Shown in pieces: positions 1 to 7,786 of a stretch of 12,784 nt of DNA. The notes under the pieces were generated by a model that was not told where the DNA came from, ran no database searches, and was given only the letters and a program-made list of their open reading frames with translations. The DNA comes from Mycoplasmoidaceae bacterium (GTDB lineage Bacteria; Bacillota_I; Bacilli_A; Mycoplasmatales; Mycoplasmoidaceae). Made by a program: the position numbers and the translations under genes. Each line of letters starts with the position of its first letter. The first letter of the stretch is position 1. The DNA is taken from the NCBI GenBank assembly GCA_024407855.1, contig JAKSVQ010000009.1, positions 1 through 12,784 of the forward strand. The letters are read 5' to 3'.

Positions 1-60
1 AGGTGTAAGTGTAGTAATACATTAAGCTGATTAATACTAATAATTCGAAAGACTTAAGTT
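1..60 (+). rRNA. rrl: 23S ribosomal RNA, 3' end (partial)
   Basis: The first ~55 bases match the conserved 3' end of bacterial 23S rRNA: a GGTGTAAGTG.AGTAAT segment, then AAGCTGA..AATACTAATA and a GACTTAA-type terminus. The gene enters from the left edge. The exact mature 3' end (about 55-60) is estimated. An AT-rich spacer of roughly 95 nt follows before 5S, with no tRNA gene visible in it. Confidence 0.93.
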
Positions 61-153
61 AGATAGACTAATCACTATTAATTGATTAGATCATAAAATA
101 TAAACTAGAATATTGTTGGTTTTATAAAACTTGCAAAGACATTTCAAATGTTT

Positions 154-258
154 TGCAGCGTTAATATTGTCGGGGAAATACCTGTTCCCATCCCGAACAC
201 AGAAGTCAAGCCCGATGAAGTCGAATGTACCCGCTGGGGAGAATAGAAAGACGTTGCT
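154..258 (+). rRNA. rrf: 5S ribosomal RNA
   Basis: The segment carries the conserved 5S core, CCCATCCCGAACAC followed by GAAGTCAAGC, and the CCCGCTGGGGAGA loop region. The ends pair to form helix I: GCAGCGT near 155-161 with ACGTTGC at 251-257, with one G-U pair. At about 105 nt it is short, as expected for Mollicutes. It lies about 95 nt downstream of 23S in the same operon and is followed at once by a terminator. Confidence 0.96.
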
Positions 259-265
259 TTAATGG

Positions 266-298
266 AAAAACTAGGGGGAAACTCCTAGTTTTTTCTTT
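266..298 (+). terminator. Rho-independent terminator of the rRNA operon
   Basis: A stem AAAACTAGG(GGG) pairs with CTCCTAGTTTT across a short A-rich loop and is followed by TTTTTTCTTTT. It begins about 8 nt after 5S. Its T-tract runs directly into the TATAAT at 299-304, so terminator and next promoter are fused. Confidence 0.9.
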
Positions 299-304
299 TA
301 TAAT
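299..304 (+). promoter_or_regulatory. -10 box of the ATP-grasp gene
   Basis: Perfect TATAAT, 9 nt before the ATG at 314. There is no Shine-Dalgarno sequence in between, so the transcript should have almost no leader. The -35 region would fall inside the preceding terminator hairpin, and no good -35 consensus is visible. Confidence 0.7.
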
Positions 305-313
305 TTAAACATT

Positions 314-1657
314 ATGAACAAAAAACCAGTTGTGTTAATTGTTGAATGTATTTCATCATCAATTAACTATTTAAAAGATTTAGAAAAAAGAGGATATCAA
401 GCCGTGGCACTTGAATCACCAGTGATTCGTAAGAATCAACCATCTTGATATACTTATGATTTATTTGGGGCTAAACAACCAAAGATCATATCACGTCAAG
501 AAAAGTATGAAGATACTTTAAAACTAGTAAAGAAGTATAAACCAGTACTAATTGTTACTGGTGCTGATCATGGACTAGAAATGTGTATGCGTTTATCTCA
601 TGATCTAGGTTTAGATAACAATAAGTTAGATAACTTACCAAAGATGCGTGATAAGTTTGTTTCACAAGAAACTTTAAAGCAAGCGGGAATTAGATGTATT
701 GAAAGTATGCGCTACACTAATATGCAAGATGCTTTAAAGTTCTTCAAACAACACAATAATAAAATTGTGGTTAAACCAGCTAAGGGTGTTAGCTCAATTG
801 GAGTTTCAGTTTGTACTAGTCAAGCCCAATTAAAGAAATCAATTGCTTTAGCTAGTAGCAAGGACAATTATTGGGTAACCAATAAACGACCAATCTTACA
901 AGAATATATTGATGGGGAAGAATATATTGTTGATACTGTTTCCTCTAATGGAATAATTAAAGTATCATCAATATACCATTATCATAAAAAACAAATTCCT
1001 GGTTATGCTCCTGTTTATTCATGAACTACTTCTCATTCACCTAATGAGAAAGAAATTAAACCAATTGTTGATTATGCACTAAAGGTAGTTAAAGCAGTTG
1101 GGGTGGAATGAGGACCAGTGCATGGTGAATATAAAGTTGATAAGAAAGGTCCAGTGCTAATTGAAACAAATTGTCGGATTCCTGGTGGCAGTATGCCAAA
1201 TACTTTCTTAGATTCAATCTGAGGTCATCATGAAACTGATTTTGTATTAGATGCATATCTTCAACCAAAGAAATTTGCAGCCCTTCCGCAATTAGTTAAG
1301 CCTAAGGCTTATGGTATTTTAAAACATATTATTTTAGATAAACCAATCTATATTAGAAAAGTAACAGCGCATAAAGCTTTTAAAAACATTAAAAGTTTTC
1401 TTGATTTTAATATGGGTTTTGATTCAGCAGCAGAAAACCGTTGATTGCATCGAACAATTGACTATGAAACATCAGCTGGAACAATCTTTTTAGTTAATAA
1501 AGACAAAAAACAATTGCAAACTGATCTTGATAAAGTTAATGATATTATTAAAAATCACTTAGACCAAATTTTTGAGATTGTTAAACCACCAAAACAAAAG
1601 AAACAAAAAGTTTATCTACGTGATTTAGTTAATGAAAAAGGAAAGAAGAAAAACTAG
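314..1657 (+). CDS. ATP-grasp domain ligase (BacD/carboxylate-amine ligase type)
   Basis: A 447-aa protein read continuously with TGA as Trp. ATP-grasp features appear in order: an N-terminal Rossmann-like segment (KPVVLIVECISSS, residues 4-16), the ATP-binding lysine region VVKPAKGVSSIG (K154, K157), the hinge strand LQEYIDGEEY (E197, with E202-E203), and the Mg-ATP site GPVHGEYKVD with E272, then GPVLIETNCRIPGG with E284, N286 and R288. This supports an enzyme that activates a carboxylate as acyl phosphate and couples it to an amine. The substrate cannot be told from sequence; L-amino-acid ligase, carboxylase-like and biotin-carboxylase-like enzymes share this fold. The tail (about 413-447) is lysine-rich. 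The ATG at 314 is chosen because TATAAT lies 9 nt upstream and the Rossmann strand starts immediately. It sits alone between two terminators; the second overlaps its stop codon. Confidence 0.85.
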
Positions 1658-1680
1658 GATAACACCCTAGTTTTTTCTTT
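1649..1680 (+). terminator. Rho-independent terminator after the ATP-grasp gene
   Basis: AAACTAGG pairs with CCTAGTTT around a short loop, followed by a TTTTTTCTTT tract. The left arm includes the TAG stop codon at 1655-1657. The T-tract leads straight into TATAAT at 1682-1687. Confidence 0.87.
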
Positions 1681-1681
1681 A

Positions 1682-1687
1682 TATAAT
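1682..1687 (+). promoter_or_regulatory. -10 box of the single-TM protein gene
   Basis: Perfect TATAAT, 23 nt before the ATG at 1711. Unlike the other promoters here it leaves a leader of about 17 nt, which includes a Shine-Dalgarno-like GAGG at 1700-1703, 7 nt before the ATG. Confidence 0.65.
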
Positions 1688-1710
1688 GTTATTGAAGTTG
1701 AGGTAATATT

Positions 1711-2262
1711 ATGGAAAAAAATAAAAAAAGAATTCATTTAGGATTAAATTGTGCTATTGGAGCATTAGCACTATTGGGTAGTGCTGGAACAATAGCATTT
1801 GGTACTTTATGATGTCAATCAAGAAACCAAGTTGAAACTATTGTAATAGATCAATATCAAGAATATGATGGATCACATCTTTTTTGCACATCACAAAAGA
1901 TCGATTTTAAACCAAATACAGAATATAAAATTTATATAGATCTTGAAAAGAAACCTGAATTGGAACGATTTAGTTGCGAATTTGTAACTGTAGAAAATTT
2001 TGAATATTGAAAAGAAACTGGTGAAGGAATAATCCCACTTCGTAATCCATGGGATTTTGTTGCAAGCAACCGACATTTATTTGGTGAATTTCAAGCTGGG
2101 AGTGCAGGCAGATATACTAGTATTACGTTTGCATACCCGCCAGATTATGATTATATAATTGATGCAGACCACATTGATGGCTTAATTAATACATTTGATT
2201 GAGGAACAGAAACAATGGCTCCAGCTTATGCCATATTTTCTATCACCCCTGAGGCTCTATAA
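1711..2262 (+). CDS. Small single-pass membrane protein of unknown function
   Basis: A 183-aa protein (TGA=Trp) that I do not recognise. The short basic N-terminus MEKNKKRIHLG precedes a hydrophobic segment at about residues 11-33 (small, Leu, Ile and Ala residues). This predicts an N-terminal anchor or uncleaved signal with the remaining ~150 residues outside the cell. There is no lipobox: the only Cys in the hydrophobic stretch is C15, near its start, and C35 lies after WC without the usual LAG/A context. The exported part is acidic and aromatic-rich (EYWKETGEG, YPPDYDYIIDADHIDG). A GAGG ribosome-binding site lies 7 nt before the ATG. It is a one-gene unit between terminators at 1649 and 2315. 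It may be a surface protein like the lipoproteins downstream, but no sequence similarity to them is evident. Confidence 0.8.
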
Positions 2263-2314
2263 TATCAAGTAAAAATAAATAATCATTTAAAGAATGACAA
2301 TCTAACCGAAAGAA

Positions 2315-2346
2315 CAAAACTAGGAAATCCCCTAGTTTTTTCTTTT
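2315..2346 (+). terminator. Rho-independent terminator after the single-TM protein gene
   Basis: AAAACTAGG pairs with CCTAGTTTT around AAATCC, followed by a TTTTTTCTTTT tract. It is nearly the same sequence as the terminators at 266 and 1649. A TATAAT (2348-2353) follows two bases later, but no intact gene starts behind it. Confidence 0.85.
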
Positions 2347-2353
2347 ATATAAT

Positions 2354-2410
2354 AAAAGAATTGGCAACGAAACATTAGGTTACCAAACAGTTACAGTAAC
2401 AATTGAATAA
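2354..2410 (+). pseudogene. Apparent gene tail (last ~19 codons) stranded between two terminators
   Basis: Between two complete terminators lies a short open frame ending in TAA at 2408-2410. Its conceptual product is KRIGNETLGYQTVTVTIE, a beta-strand-like C-terminus. It has no start codon, follows a TATAAT directly, and stops 3 nt before the next terminator stem, just where a real gene would end. The simplest reading is that a gene, perhaps an exported protein, was deleted from its promoter to near its 3' end. A chance frame of this length is possible, so confidence is modest. Confidence 0.4.
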
Positions 2411-2413
2411 GGT

Positions 2414-2446
2414 AAAACTAGAGTTATAAACTCTAGTTTTTTTATT
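2414..2446 (+). terminator. Rho-independent terminator upstream of the lipoprotein array
   Basis: A perfect 10-bp stem, AAAACTAGAG with CTCTAGTTTT, around a 7-nt loop, followed by a T-rich tract (TTTATTTAT). It has a different stem from the CTAGG terminators but the same design, and it also abuts a TATAAT (2447-2452). It would end transcription of the lost gene at 2354-2410. Confidence 0.85.
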
Positions 2447-2452
2447 TATAAT
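2447..2452 (+). promoter_or_regulatory. -10 box of the lipoprotein array
   Basis: Perfect TATAAT with exactly 6 nt between it and the ATG at 2459. With the usual -10 to +1 spacing the A of the ATG would be the first transcribed base. No Shine-Dalgarno sequence is present. Confidence 0.7.
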
Positions 2453-2458
2453 TAATAT

Positions 2459-2604
2459 ATGAAAAAGCTATTCCTAATCCCAACCATTTTAGCTAGTGCG
2501 ACGCCACTAGTTTGTATGGTTGCATGTAATCCTGATGCACCAGTTCCACCAGGACCATCACCAGAAGAAGATTGAAAAGTAACTAAACAAGAAATGGAAG
2601 ATGC
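2459..2604 (+). repeat. Signal-peptide DNA cassette, copy 1
   Basis: These 146 bp align without gaps to 4622-4767, with about eight mismatches, mostly in the first 30 bp. The shared stretch covers the signal peptide, lipobox and Pro-rich linker and ends where the mature domains diverge. The first ~70 bp also match the copy at 5740. Confidence 0.85.
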
Positions 2605-4612
2605 GCTTTCTATGAAGGATGTTGAATATCTTCAATTATCTTCAGATTATGAAACCATAGATCGTGTACTAGGTACACTACACAGTGAGAAAACAATCGA
2701 TGATATGATAATTTCACCATCATCATCCTACTATCACAATCAGTATTATGATATAACAGATCCTGTTAAACCTATCATCAAAAGCGCTAGCGAAACTTAT
2801 CAAATTAAAAACGATGAAACATTTACAGCTTATAGTCGTAATTTTTTAATTTCGATAAATTGAGATGTATATCCTGATCTTCCACTAAGTGAAGGCTTTT
2901 GAACGCCTCAATCTGCTTCAGAAAAAATCTTGATGCAACTTTATAAAGTTTTCGTTAAAGCTGGTATTCCATTTGAACCAGATAGTGTTAACAAATGTTA
3001 CACTGCATCATTTTCAGACGAAATATTTGAAAACAAGGCGAGTGAACAATGTTCTTTCTATTTTAAAGATAAAAAAGTAGTTAAAATGGTTTTCGCCAGT
3101 GTTACGGAAGATGGAGAAGACTACATAAAGGCTACAGAAGAAGTGTTGATGGATTATCAAGAAGTTAAACCAGGTCAAGTACCAGAAGTTGTTTCATATG
3201 ATGTAGATGGCGACAGCAAATTCATACATGATGAAAGTCCAAAATTGACATCTTCTGATTTTGTGGTAGATACAACTAAGGAATTTGTTTTCAATATTGA
3301 TACTGCTTTATATGAAGATCCTACTGTCTGAGGTACAAACACTAGTTATTTGATGTTTTTTAATGAGAAGAATGAATTAGTAACTGATATTGATTTTGAT
3401 GTTATCATTTGTTCAATTAATGAAGAAATCTTTCTTCCAGAAGCAAACCAAGAACCAACTTCAGGTCATTATTATAAAGTTGATGGTGGACTATATGGTG
3501 TAACCGATGGTGTTTTTGATTGCGATAATAACATTATTTCATTAGTTGATGTTAAATTTAATAATCATAATGGTGAAACACTATTTGCTTGTTGAAGCAA
3601 CCAATTACCACATACTTCCGACCCAGAAGAAGATTGGGAAGTAACTACACAAGAAATGGTAGATGCCATAAAGTTTGCAAATGTTAATTATTTGCAAATT
3701 GATGCAATTATGGCAAGAAATATTGTTGAGCTAGAAAGAATAAATAAGTTTTTTGTTTTTAACCTTTCACCTAATGTATATTTTTCTGAAAACTCACCAA
3801 TGCATGGCCAAATTGTGCAACATAATAAACAAACTTTTGTTAAAGAAGAAGAGGGGATATACACAAAAAAAACTCGTAATTTATCAGTTGAAGATGAATG
3901 AACAGGATGGGAAGAATGCCCTTCAACGGAATTTGTGACTGTTGAGTGATATGGTACACAAAAATTTTTGGAATACCAAGCGTTTATTGATTCTGGACAA
4001 ACTTTTGCTCCTGATGAACACAATAAGTGTTATACTGCGACACGTGAAACACCACTTGGCTTAGAGACATTGACTTATTATTTTAATAATAAAAAATTGA
4101 TTAAATCAGTGTTCTATGTAAACGCTGATCAGACACAAGATATCAGTGTATATAACTATGGTTATCAAGAAATTGTGCCAGAAGTTCCTACTGATTGCCG
4201 ATATGATATAAATACTGATGAGTCTATTCCTTTCTCAACTCCAATTTTGACTGGTGAGATTTCATCAATTGACACTGCAAATGAATTTTATCTTGCAATA
4301 GATTGTTCTAAATGTGAAAAAGCAACTCAGTGAGATTCTTCAAAAAGCTATATCGAGTTCTATGATAATTCAGGCCAAAAGTTGACAGATATTGATTTTG
4401 ATGTAATATTTTATTCAATTGATGATACTGTATTTAGTCATGTTTTAGAAAGTGAATTAGATGAAGGCTTATATTATTGTAAAGATAATATGATATGTGC
4501 TCAAACAGAATCAGACATAAGCACTAGTACGCAAATGAAGATTGTCGTAAAATTCAACAACCATAATGGCGAAGACATCAATGTTAAATGGTCTAATCAA
4601 CCATTACAATAG
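2459..4612 (+). CDS. Two-repeat surface lipoprotein (fusion of two copies of one domain)
   Basis: A 717-aa lipoprotein (TGA=Trp). A typical signal peptide (MKKLFLIPTILASATPLVCMVAC) ends in a lipobox with the lipidated cysteine at C23, so the protein should be anchored on the outer face of the membrane. A Pro-rich linker (NPDAPVPPGPSPEEDW) follows. The mature part is two tandem copies of one ~330-350-residue domain: copy 1 about 35-388, copy 2 about 389-717. Each copy starts with PEEDW.VT.QEM.DA, contains NKCYT (C180, C524), then an S/TFYFKDKK-type strand, a DIDFDVI strand, and ends with VKFNNHNGE...WSNQ (from residues 365 and 697). The same domain occurs once in the next gene. Copy 1 runs from WSNQ straight into the second PEEDW, with the signal peptide lost, as expected if two genes fused. 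I know no named family for this domain; adhesion or immune exposure is a guess. Confidence 0.87.
2491..2512. repeat. Inverted repeat in signal-peptide DNA (copy 1)
   Basis: AGCTAGTG and CACTAGTT can form an 8-bp stem (one G-T pair) around CGACGC. The same 22 bp occur unchanged at 4654-4675 and 5772-5793, always in the signal-peptide coding part. They encode residues of LASATPLV. Confidence 0.75.
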
Positions 4613-4767
4613 GAGGGCATGATGAAAAAATTAATATTAATCCCAACAATTTTAGCTAGTGCGACGCCACTAGTTTGTATGGTTTCATGTAATCCTGATG
4701 CACCAGTTCCACCAGGACCATCACCAGAAGAAGATTGAAAAGCAACTAAACAAGAAATGGAAGATGC
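4589..4767 (+). repeat. Signal-peptide DNA cassette, copy 2, with shared upstream junction
   Basis: From 4589 to 4696 it matches 5705-5814 almost base for base (2-bp length difference in the intergenic part). This covers the last codons WSNQ, the stop codon, the AGGAGG site, a double ATG and the signal peptide. From 4622 to 4767 it also matches 2459-2604. It links the other two copies and is a direct-repeat substrate for recombination. Confidence 0.85.
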
Positions 4768-5725
4768 CATAAGGCTTGTAAATGAAAATTATCTCCAAGT
4801 GAATTCACATTTCATTCGTTTGAATGAAATAGGTTTCTATGTTGAAGAAAATTATATTGCTCTGCAATCGCCAACAGTCTATTCTAGACAACACAGCAAA
4901 ATAAAAGATGGAATTTCGCATCAAGACGAACAAGATTATGTTAAAAAAGAAGAGGATGGTACATACACTGAGTATTCACGTAATTTGTCTTTTAATCCAG
5001 TCTGAAATAAAGAAGAACACTGCTCTGAAAGCAAATTTATTACTATTGCTGAAACAGGGACTGTATATTGGAATACATATTTGCAATTTTCAGAAGATCC
5101 TCAAGCTGTCGCTATTATTGATGAAACTAATAAATGCTATACTTATTTAACTGAAAGAGATACTGAAGAAGTAACATGTTCTTTTTTCTTCAAAAACAAA
5201 AAACTAATTAAATTGATTTTAGATGGTCATTATAGTGGACAAACAACTGGATATTCGAAAATGACCTTTGACTATCAACCGATTGAACCAGAAAGACCCG
5301 ATTCATACAACTTTGACTCACACATTGAATATAGTCATGATGGTATACCAGTTATAGCTAGTGAAAACAATGACAGAATTATAATTGATACTTCAGCTGA
5401 ATATTGATTTAAAACAGATTGTTCAAATTGCACAGATGCAACACTTTGAAATTCTGAATATAGTTATCTTTCGTTTTTCGATGAATCTGGTGTAATGATA
5501 ACTGATCTTAGTTTTGAAGTGCTATTTTATACAATCGACAATAACATTTACTCCCAAGTTTTGCCTAGTGATTTAATAGCGGGCACATTTTATTGCACAG
5601 AAGACACAATATGTGCTTTAGCCGATAGTGCTATAGCAAATGATGCAAAAATAGATATTCTAGTAAAATTCAACAATCATGATGGTAAGAAAATCAATTT
5701 TGCTTGGTCTAATCAACGATTATAA
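4622..5725 (+). CDS. Single-repeat surface lipoprotein, paralogue of the upstream fusion protein
   Basis: A 367-aa lipoprotein (TGA=Trp): a signal peptide with lipobox MVSC and lipidated C23, the same PDAPVPPGPSPEEDW linker as the upstream protein, then one copy of the same domain. Landmarks are QEMEDA, NKCYT (C172), TCSFFFKNKK, DLSFEVLFYTID and the terminal VKFNNHDGK...WSNQRL. Two cysteine pairs, CX2C (C267, C270) and CX5C (C325, C331), are shared with copy 2 of the upstream protein but absent from its copy 1. Two ATGs stand in tandem at 4619 and 4622. The second is preferred because AGGAGG (4611-4616), which overlaps the upstream stop, is 5 nt from it and only 2 nt from the first. No promoter or terminator lies between the two genes, so they are probably cotranscribed. 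Function is unknown. Confidence 0.86.
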
Positions 5726-5814
5726 TAGGAAGGTATATGATGAAAAAATTAATATTAATCCCAACAATTTTAGCTAGTGCGACGCCACTAGTTTGTATGG
5801 TTGCATGCAATCCT
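5705..5814 (+). repeat. Signal-peptide DNA cassette, copy 3, with shared upstream junction
   Basis: Nearly identical to 4589-4696. It includes the 3' end of the preceding gene, the ribosome-binding site (AGGAAGG), a double ATG and the signal peptide up to CNP. After that the sequence is unrelated to the other two genes. Homology therefore stops at the lipobox. Confidence 0.85.
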
Positions 5815-6561
5815 TCAAAACCAGTTATGTCAATTACTGGTGGTGAACAAAAGCAAGTTGTGGCTCGTGAAAGAAGAATAGGCGATAAAAATGCTATTGT
5901 TGCAACATTTCCTGGCTTTACCGCTAAGAATGTTACTTTATCTAATTTAACATTAGAGGTTAAAACTGACGCATGAGTACCTATTGGTGAAATCCAATAT
6001 GAACTTATTCCTGAAGTACAAAATGGAAGTTCACATGCATTTGGTATTCACTTTTGAATGATTGATGATTCGCAAATTCAACTTGGCGATGTTTATGTTC
6101 TGTCATTCAAAATTAGTTGTGGAAAAGATGTACTTTTTAATTCAAATGAATATTCAGTTCTTTTAAAAGAAGTAATCAATCAACCAAGTGAAGATGAAAA
6201 AAGAATTGGGACTCTTGAATATTATCAAGAGACTTTGCCTGAAATCTCATATTACTATACAATGATTGAAGGCTTTTCTTCCATTCGATGCTTTTATGGA
6301 CGCAGTTCAATTGGAGAATATGTAGTTAAAATATATGATCCTGAATCTATGCAAGAAATGACAGAATTTACTGGATATTTCAGTGTTGATAACGACGTTA
6401 GTGGTGACCATATTGAAATTGACACAAACGAGAATCTAACACAAGATAGTATTCAATTTAAAATTGGTATTTACCGTGATAGCGTTGGCTTTGATGAATA
6501 CTACACCATCTTAGATCCACAAGAAAGTGAAATATACACTCTAAATAAATACTCCGAATAG
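5740..6561 (+). CDS. Surface lipoprotein with the shared signal peptide but an unrelated mature domain
   Basis: A 273-aa lipoprotein (TGA=Trp). The first ~24 residues (MKKLILIPTILASATPLVCMVACNP, lipidated C23) are encoded by DNA almost identical to that of the two genes upstream. The mature part (SKPVMSITGGEQKQVVARERR onward) shows none of their landmarks: no PEEDW, no NKCYT, no KFNNHNGE. It looks beta-rich and acidic (YYYTMIEGFSSIRCFYGRSS, GYFSVDNDVSGDH). Several segments resemble repeated Ig-like strands, which I cannot prove. ATG 5740 is chosen over 5737 because AGGAAGG (5727-5733) is 6 nt from it. It is the last gene of the array; a terminator begins at its stop codon. I do not recognise the family. 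Confidence 0.84.
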
Positions 6562-6562
6562 A

Positions 6563-6590
6563 AAGCTAGGTTATACCTAGTTTTTCTTTT
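6563..6590 (+). terminator. Rho-independent terminator of the lipoprotein array
   Basis: AGCTAGG pairs with CCTAGTT around TTATA (one G-U pair), followed by TTTTTCTTTTT. It belongs to the same CTAGG family as those at 266, 1649 and 2315 and again runs into TATAAT (6593-6598). Confidence 0.87.
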
Positions 6591-6592
6591 TA

Positions 6593-6598
6593 TATAAT
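6593..6598 (+). promoter_or_regulatory. -10 box of the flavin reductase operon
   Basis: Perfect TATAAT, 7 nt before the ATG at 6606. No Shine-Dalgarno sequence is present, which predicts a leaderless mRNA. Confidence 0.7.
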
Positions 6599-6605
6599 GA
6601 TTTAT

Positions 6606-7145
6606 ATGAAAAGTATTAAATTACAAGATATTAAAGTTAATCCATTTGAATTAGTGGGTAATGGTTGAATGATTATTTCGGCCGGAAACAATAAAGCATT
6701 TAATATGATGACTGCTAGTTGAGGCCATTTAGGTGCATTATGAGGCCATGGGTTGGATGGCAAACCAACAGCTGAAATCTTTGTGCGGCCAACTAGATAT
6801 ACTAATAAATTCATAAAGAAACAAGATTATTTTGTTTTATCTTTCTTTGATCACAAGAAATATAAGAAAGATCTATTGTATATTGGTAGTCATTCTGGCA
6901 AAGATGGTAACAAATTACCACATACTAAATTACATGTGGAATTTAAAGATAATCTTCCTTGTTTTAAAGAAGCATGTCTAACATTAATTTGTAAGAAGAT
7001 ATATGTTGGTAAGATTAAAAAAGAAGGTTTTATTGATAAAACCATTATTAAAGAATTCTATAATGAGCAATCACCAACCATCTACAATAAACCTGATTGG
7101 CATGATGTTTATGTTGGCCAAATAGTTAAAGCTTATAAAGGATAA
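6606..7145 (+). CDS. Flavin reductase family protein (FMN-binding split barrel)
   Basis: A 179-aa protein (TGA=Trp), a normal length for the family. It shows the flavin reductase-like hallmarks: NMMTASWGHLGALWGHG (residues 33-49), corresponding to the NAMTASWGGLGVLW motif of this family, EIFVRPTRYTNKFI (57-70), and the DYFVLSFF strand (74-81) that follows in the family. Members bind FMN and pass electrons from NAD(P)H, or act as flavoproteins with unknown electron acceptors. Here it would be cytoplasmic. It heads a plus-strand unit; the next gene starts 4 nt after its stop. The physiological acceptor cannot be inferred. Confidence 0.88.
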
Positions 7146-7149
7146 TAAT

Positions 7150-7785
7150 ATGTTAGAAAACCCAAATATTAAATACCCGTTAAGAAACCTCCACAAACAT
7201 GGTGGTGATAATTTAACCTACATTAAACCAACAATTAAAAACAAAAAGAAAATAATTGTTGGTGATTATAGTTATTATGCTGGTGATAACTTTGAGAAAC
7301 AAGTTACTCATTGTTATCCTTGATATAAAGAAAAACTAGTAATAGGTAAATTTTGTGCCATAGCACAAGGAGTAGAATTCATGATGAATGGTGCCAACCA
7401 TTTATTAACTGGTGCTAGTAGTTATCCTTTTGGAATATTTAAAGGATGAGAACATACACCATGAGCAAAACAAAAGAAGTTTACCAATAAAGGTGACACT
7501 ATTGTTGGTAATGATGTATGAATTGGACAAAAGGCAGTAATCTTACCTGGCGTAAAAATAGGCGATGGGGCAATTATTGGTGCTTATGCAATAGTTGCAA
7601 AAGATATTCCACCATATACTGTTGCCATAGGCAATCCAGCTAGAGTAGTAAAGAAAAGATTTAGCCAAAAGGTTATTAATCATTTATTAAAAATTAAGTG
7701 ATGAAACTGACCAACTAAAAAGATTAAAGCTAATCTAGATATAATTACAAATGGTAGTGAAAAACAAATAATGGGATTAAAATAG
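7150..7785 (+). CDS. Vat/XAT-family hexapeptide acyltransferase (streptogramin A acetyltransferase-like)
   Basis: A 211-aa protein (six TGA Trp codons) matching the whole length of the Vat/xenobiotic acetyltransferase family. Visible features are the YSYY segment near the N-terminus, [23 protein letters not shown] with the catalytic-type H84, [40 protein letters not shown] as left-handed beta-helix hexapeptide turns, the [14 protein letters not shown] motif, and the C-terminal IKWWNWP signature. Family members are trimeric enzymes that transfer acetyl from acetyl-CoA to a hydroxyl; Vat enzymes inactivate streptogramin A. All key landmarks are intact, but many chromosomal homologues act on unknown substrates, so resistance is possible and not shown. 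It is translated from AAAGGA at the end of the preceding gene, 4 nt downstream of it. The next gene begins one base after its stop. Confidence 0.9.
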
Positions 7786-7786
7786 T

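Noticed and set aside
53..153. tRNA gene in the 23S-5S spacer
   Set aside because: No cloverleaf, GGTTCGA-type T-loop or CCA-proximal acceptor stem is visible; the spacer is AT-rich and unstructured by eye.
581..1657. The ATP-grasp gene appears broken into several short frames under the standard code
   Set aside because: Every apparent stop is TGA in one continuous frame and falls where Trp is sensible (for example EWGP). Genetic code 4 restores one 447-aa protein.
3688..4023. 111-codon open frame on the minus strand
   Set aside because: It lies wholly inside the lipoprotein repeat, whose plus-strand frame has conserved motifs. There is no ribosome-binding site or recognisable product.
2594..5725. 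A series of small genes or a decayed pseudogene in the lipoprotein region
   Set aside because: All fragments share one frame per gene and are joined by TGA=Trp codons. The result is two intact lipoproteins with full repeats.
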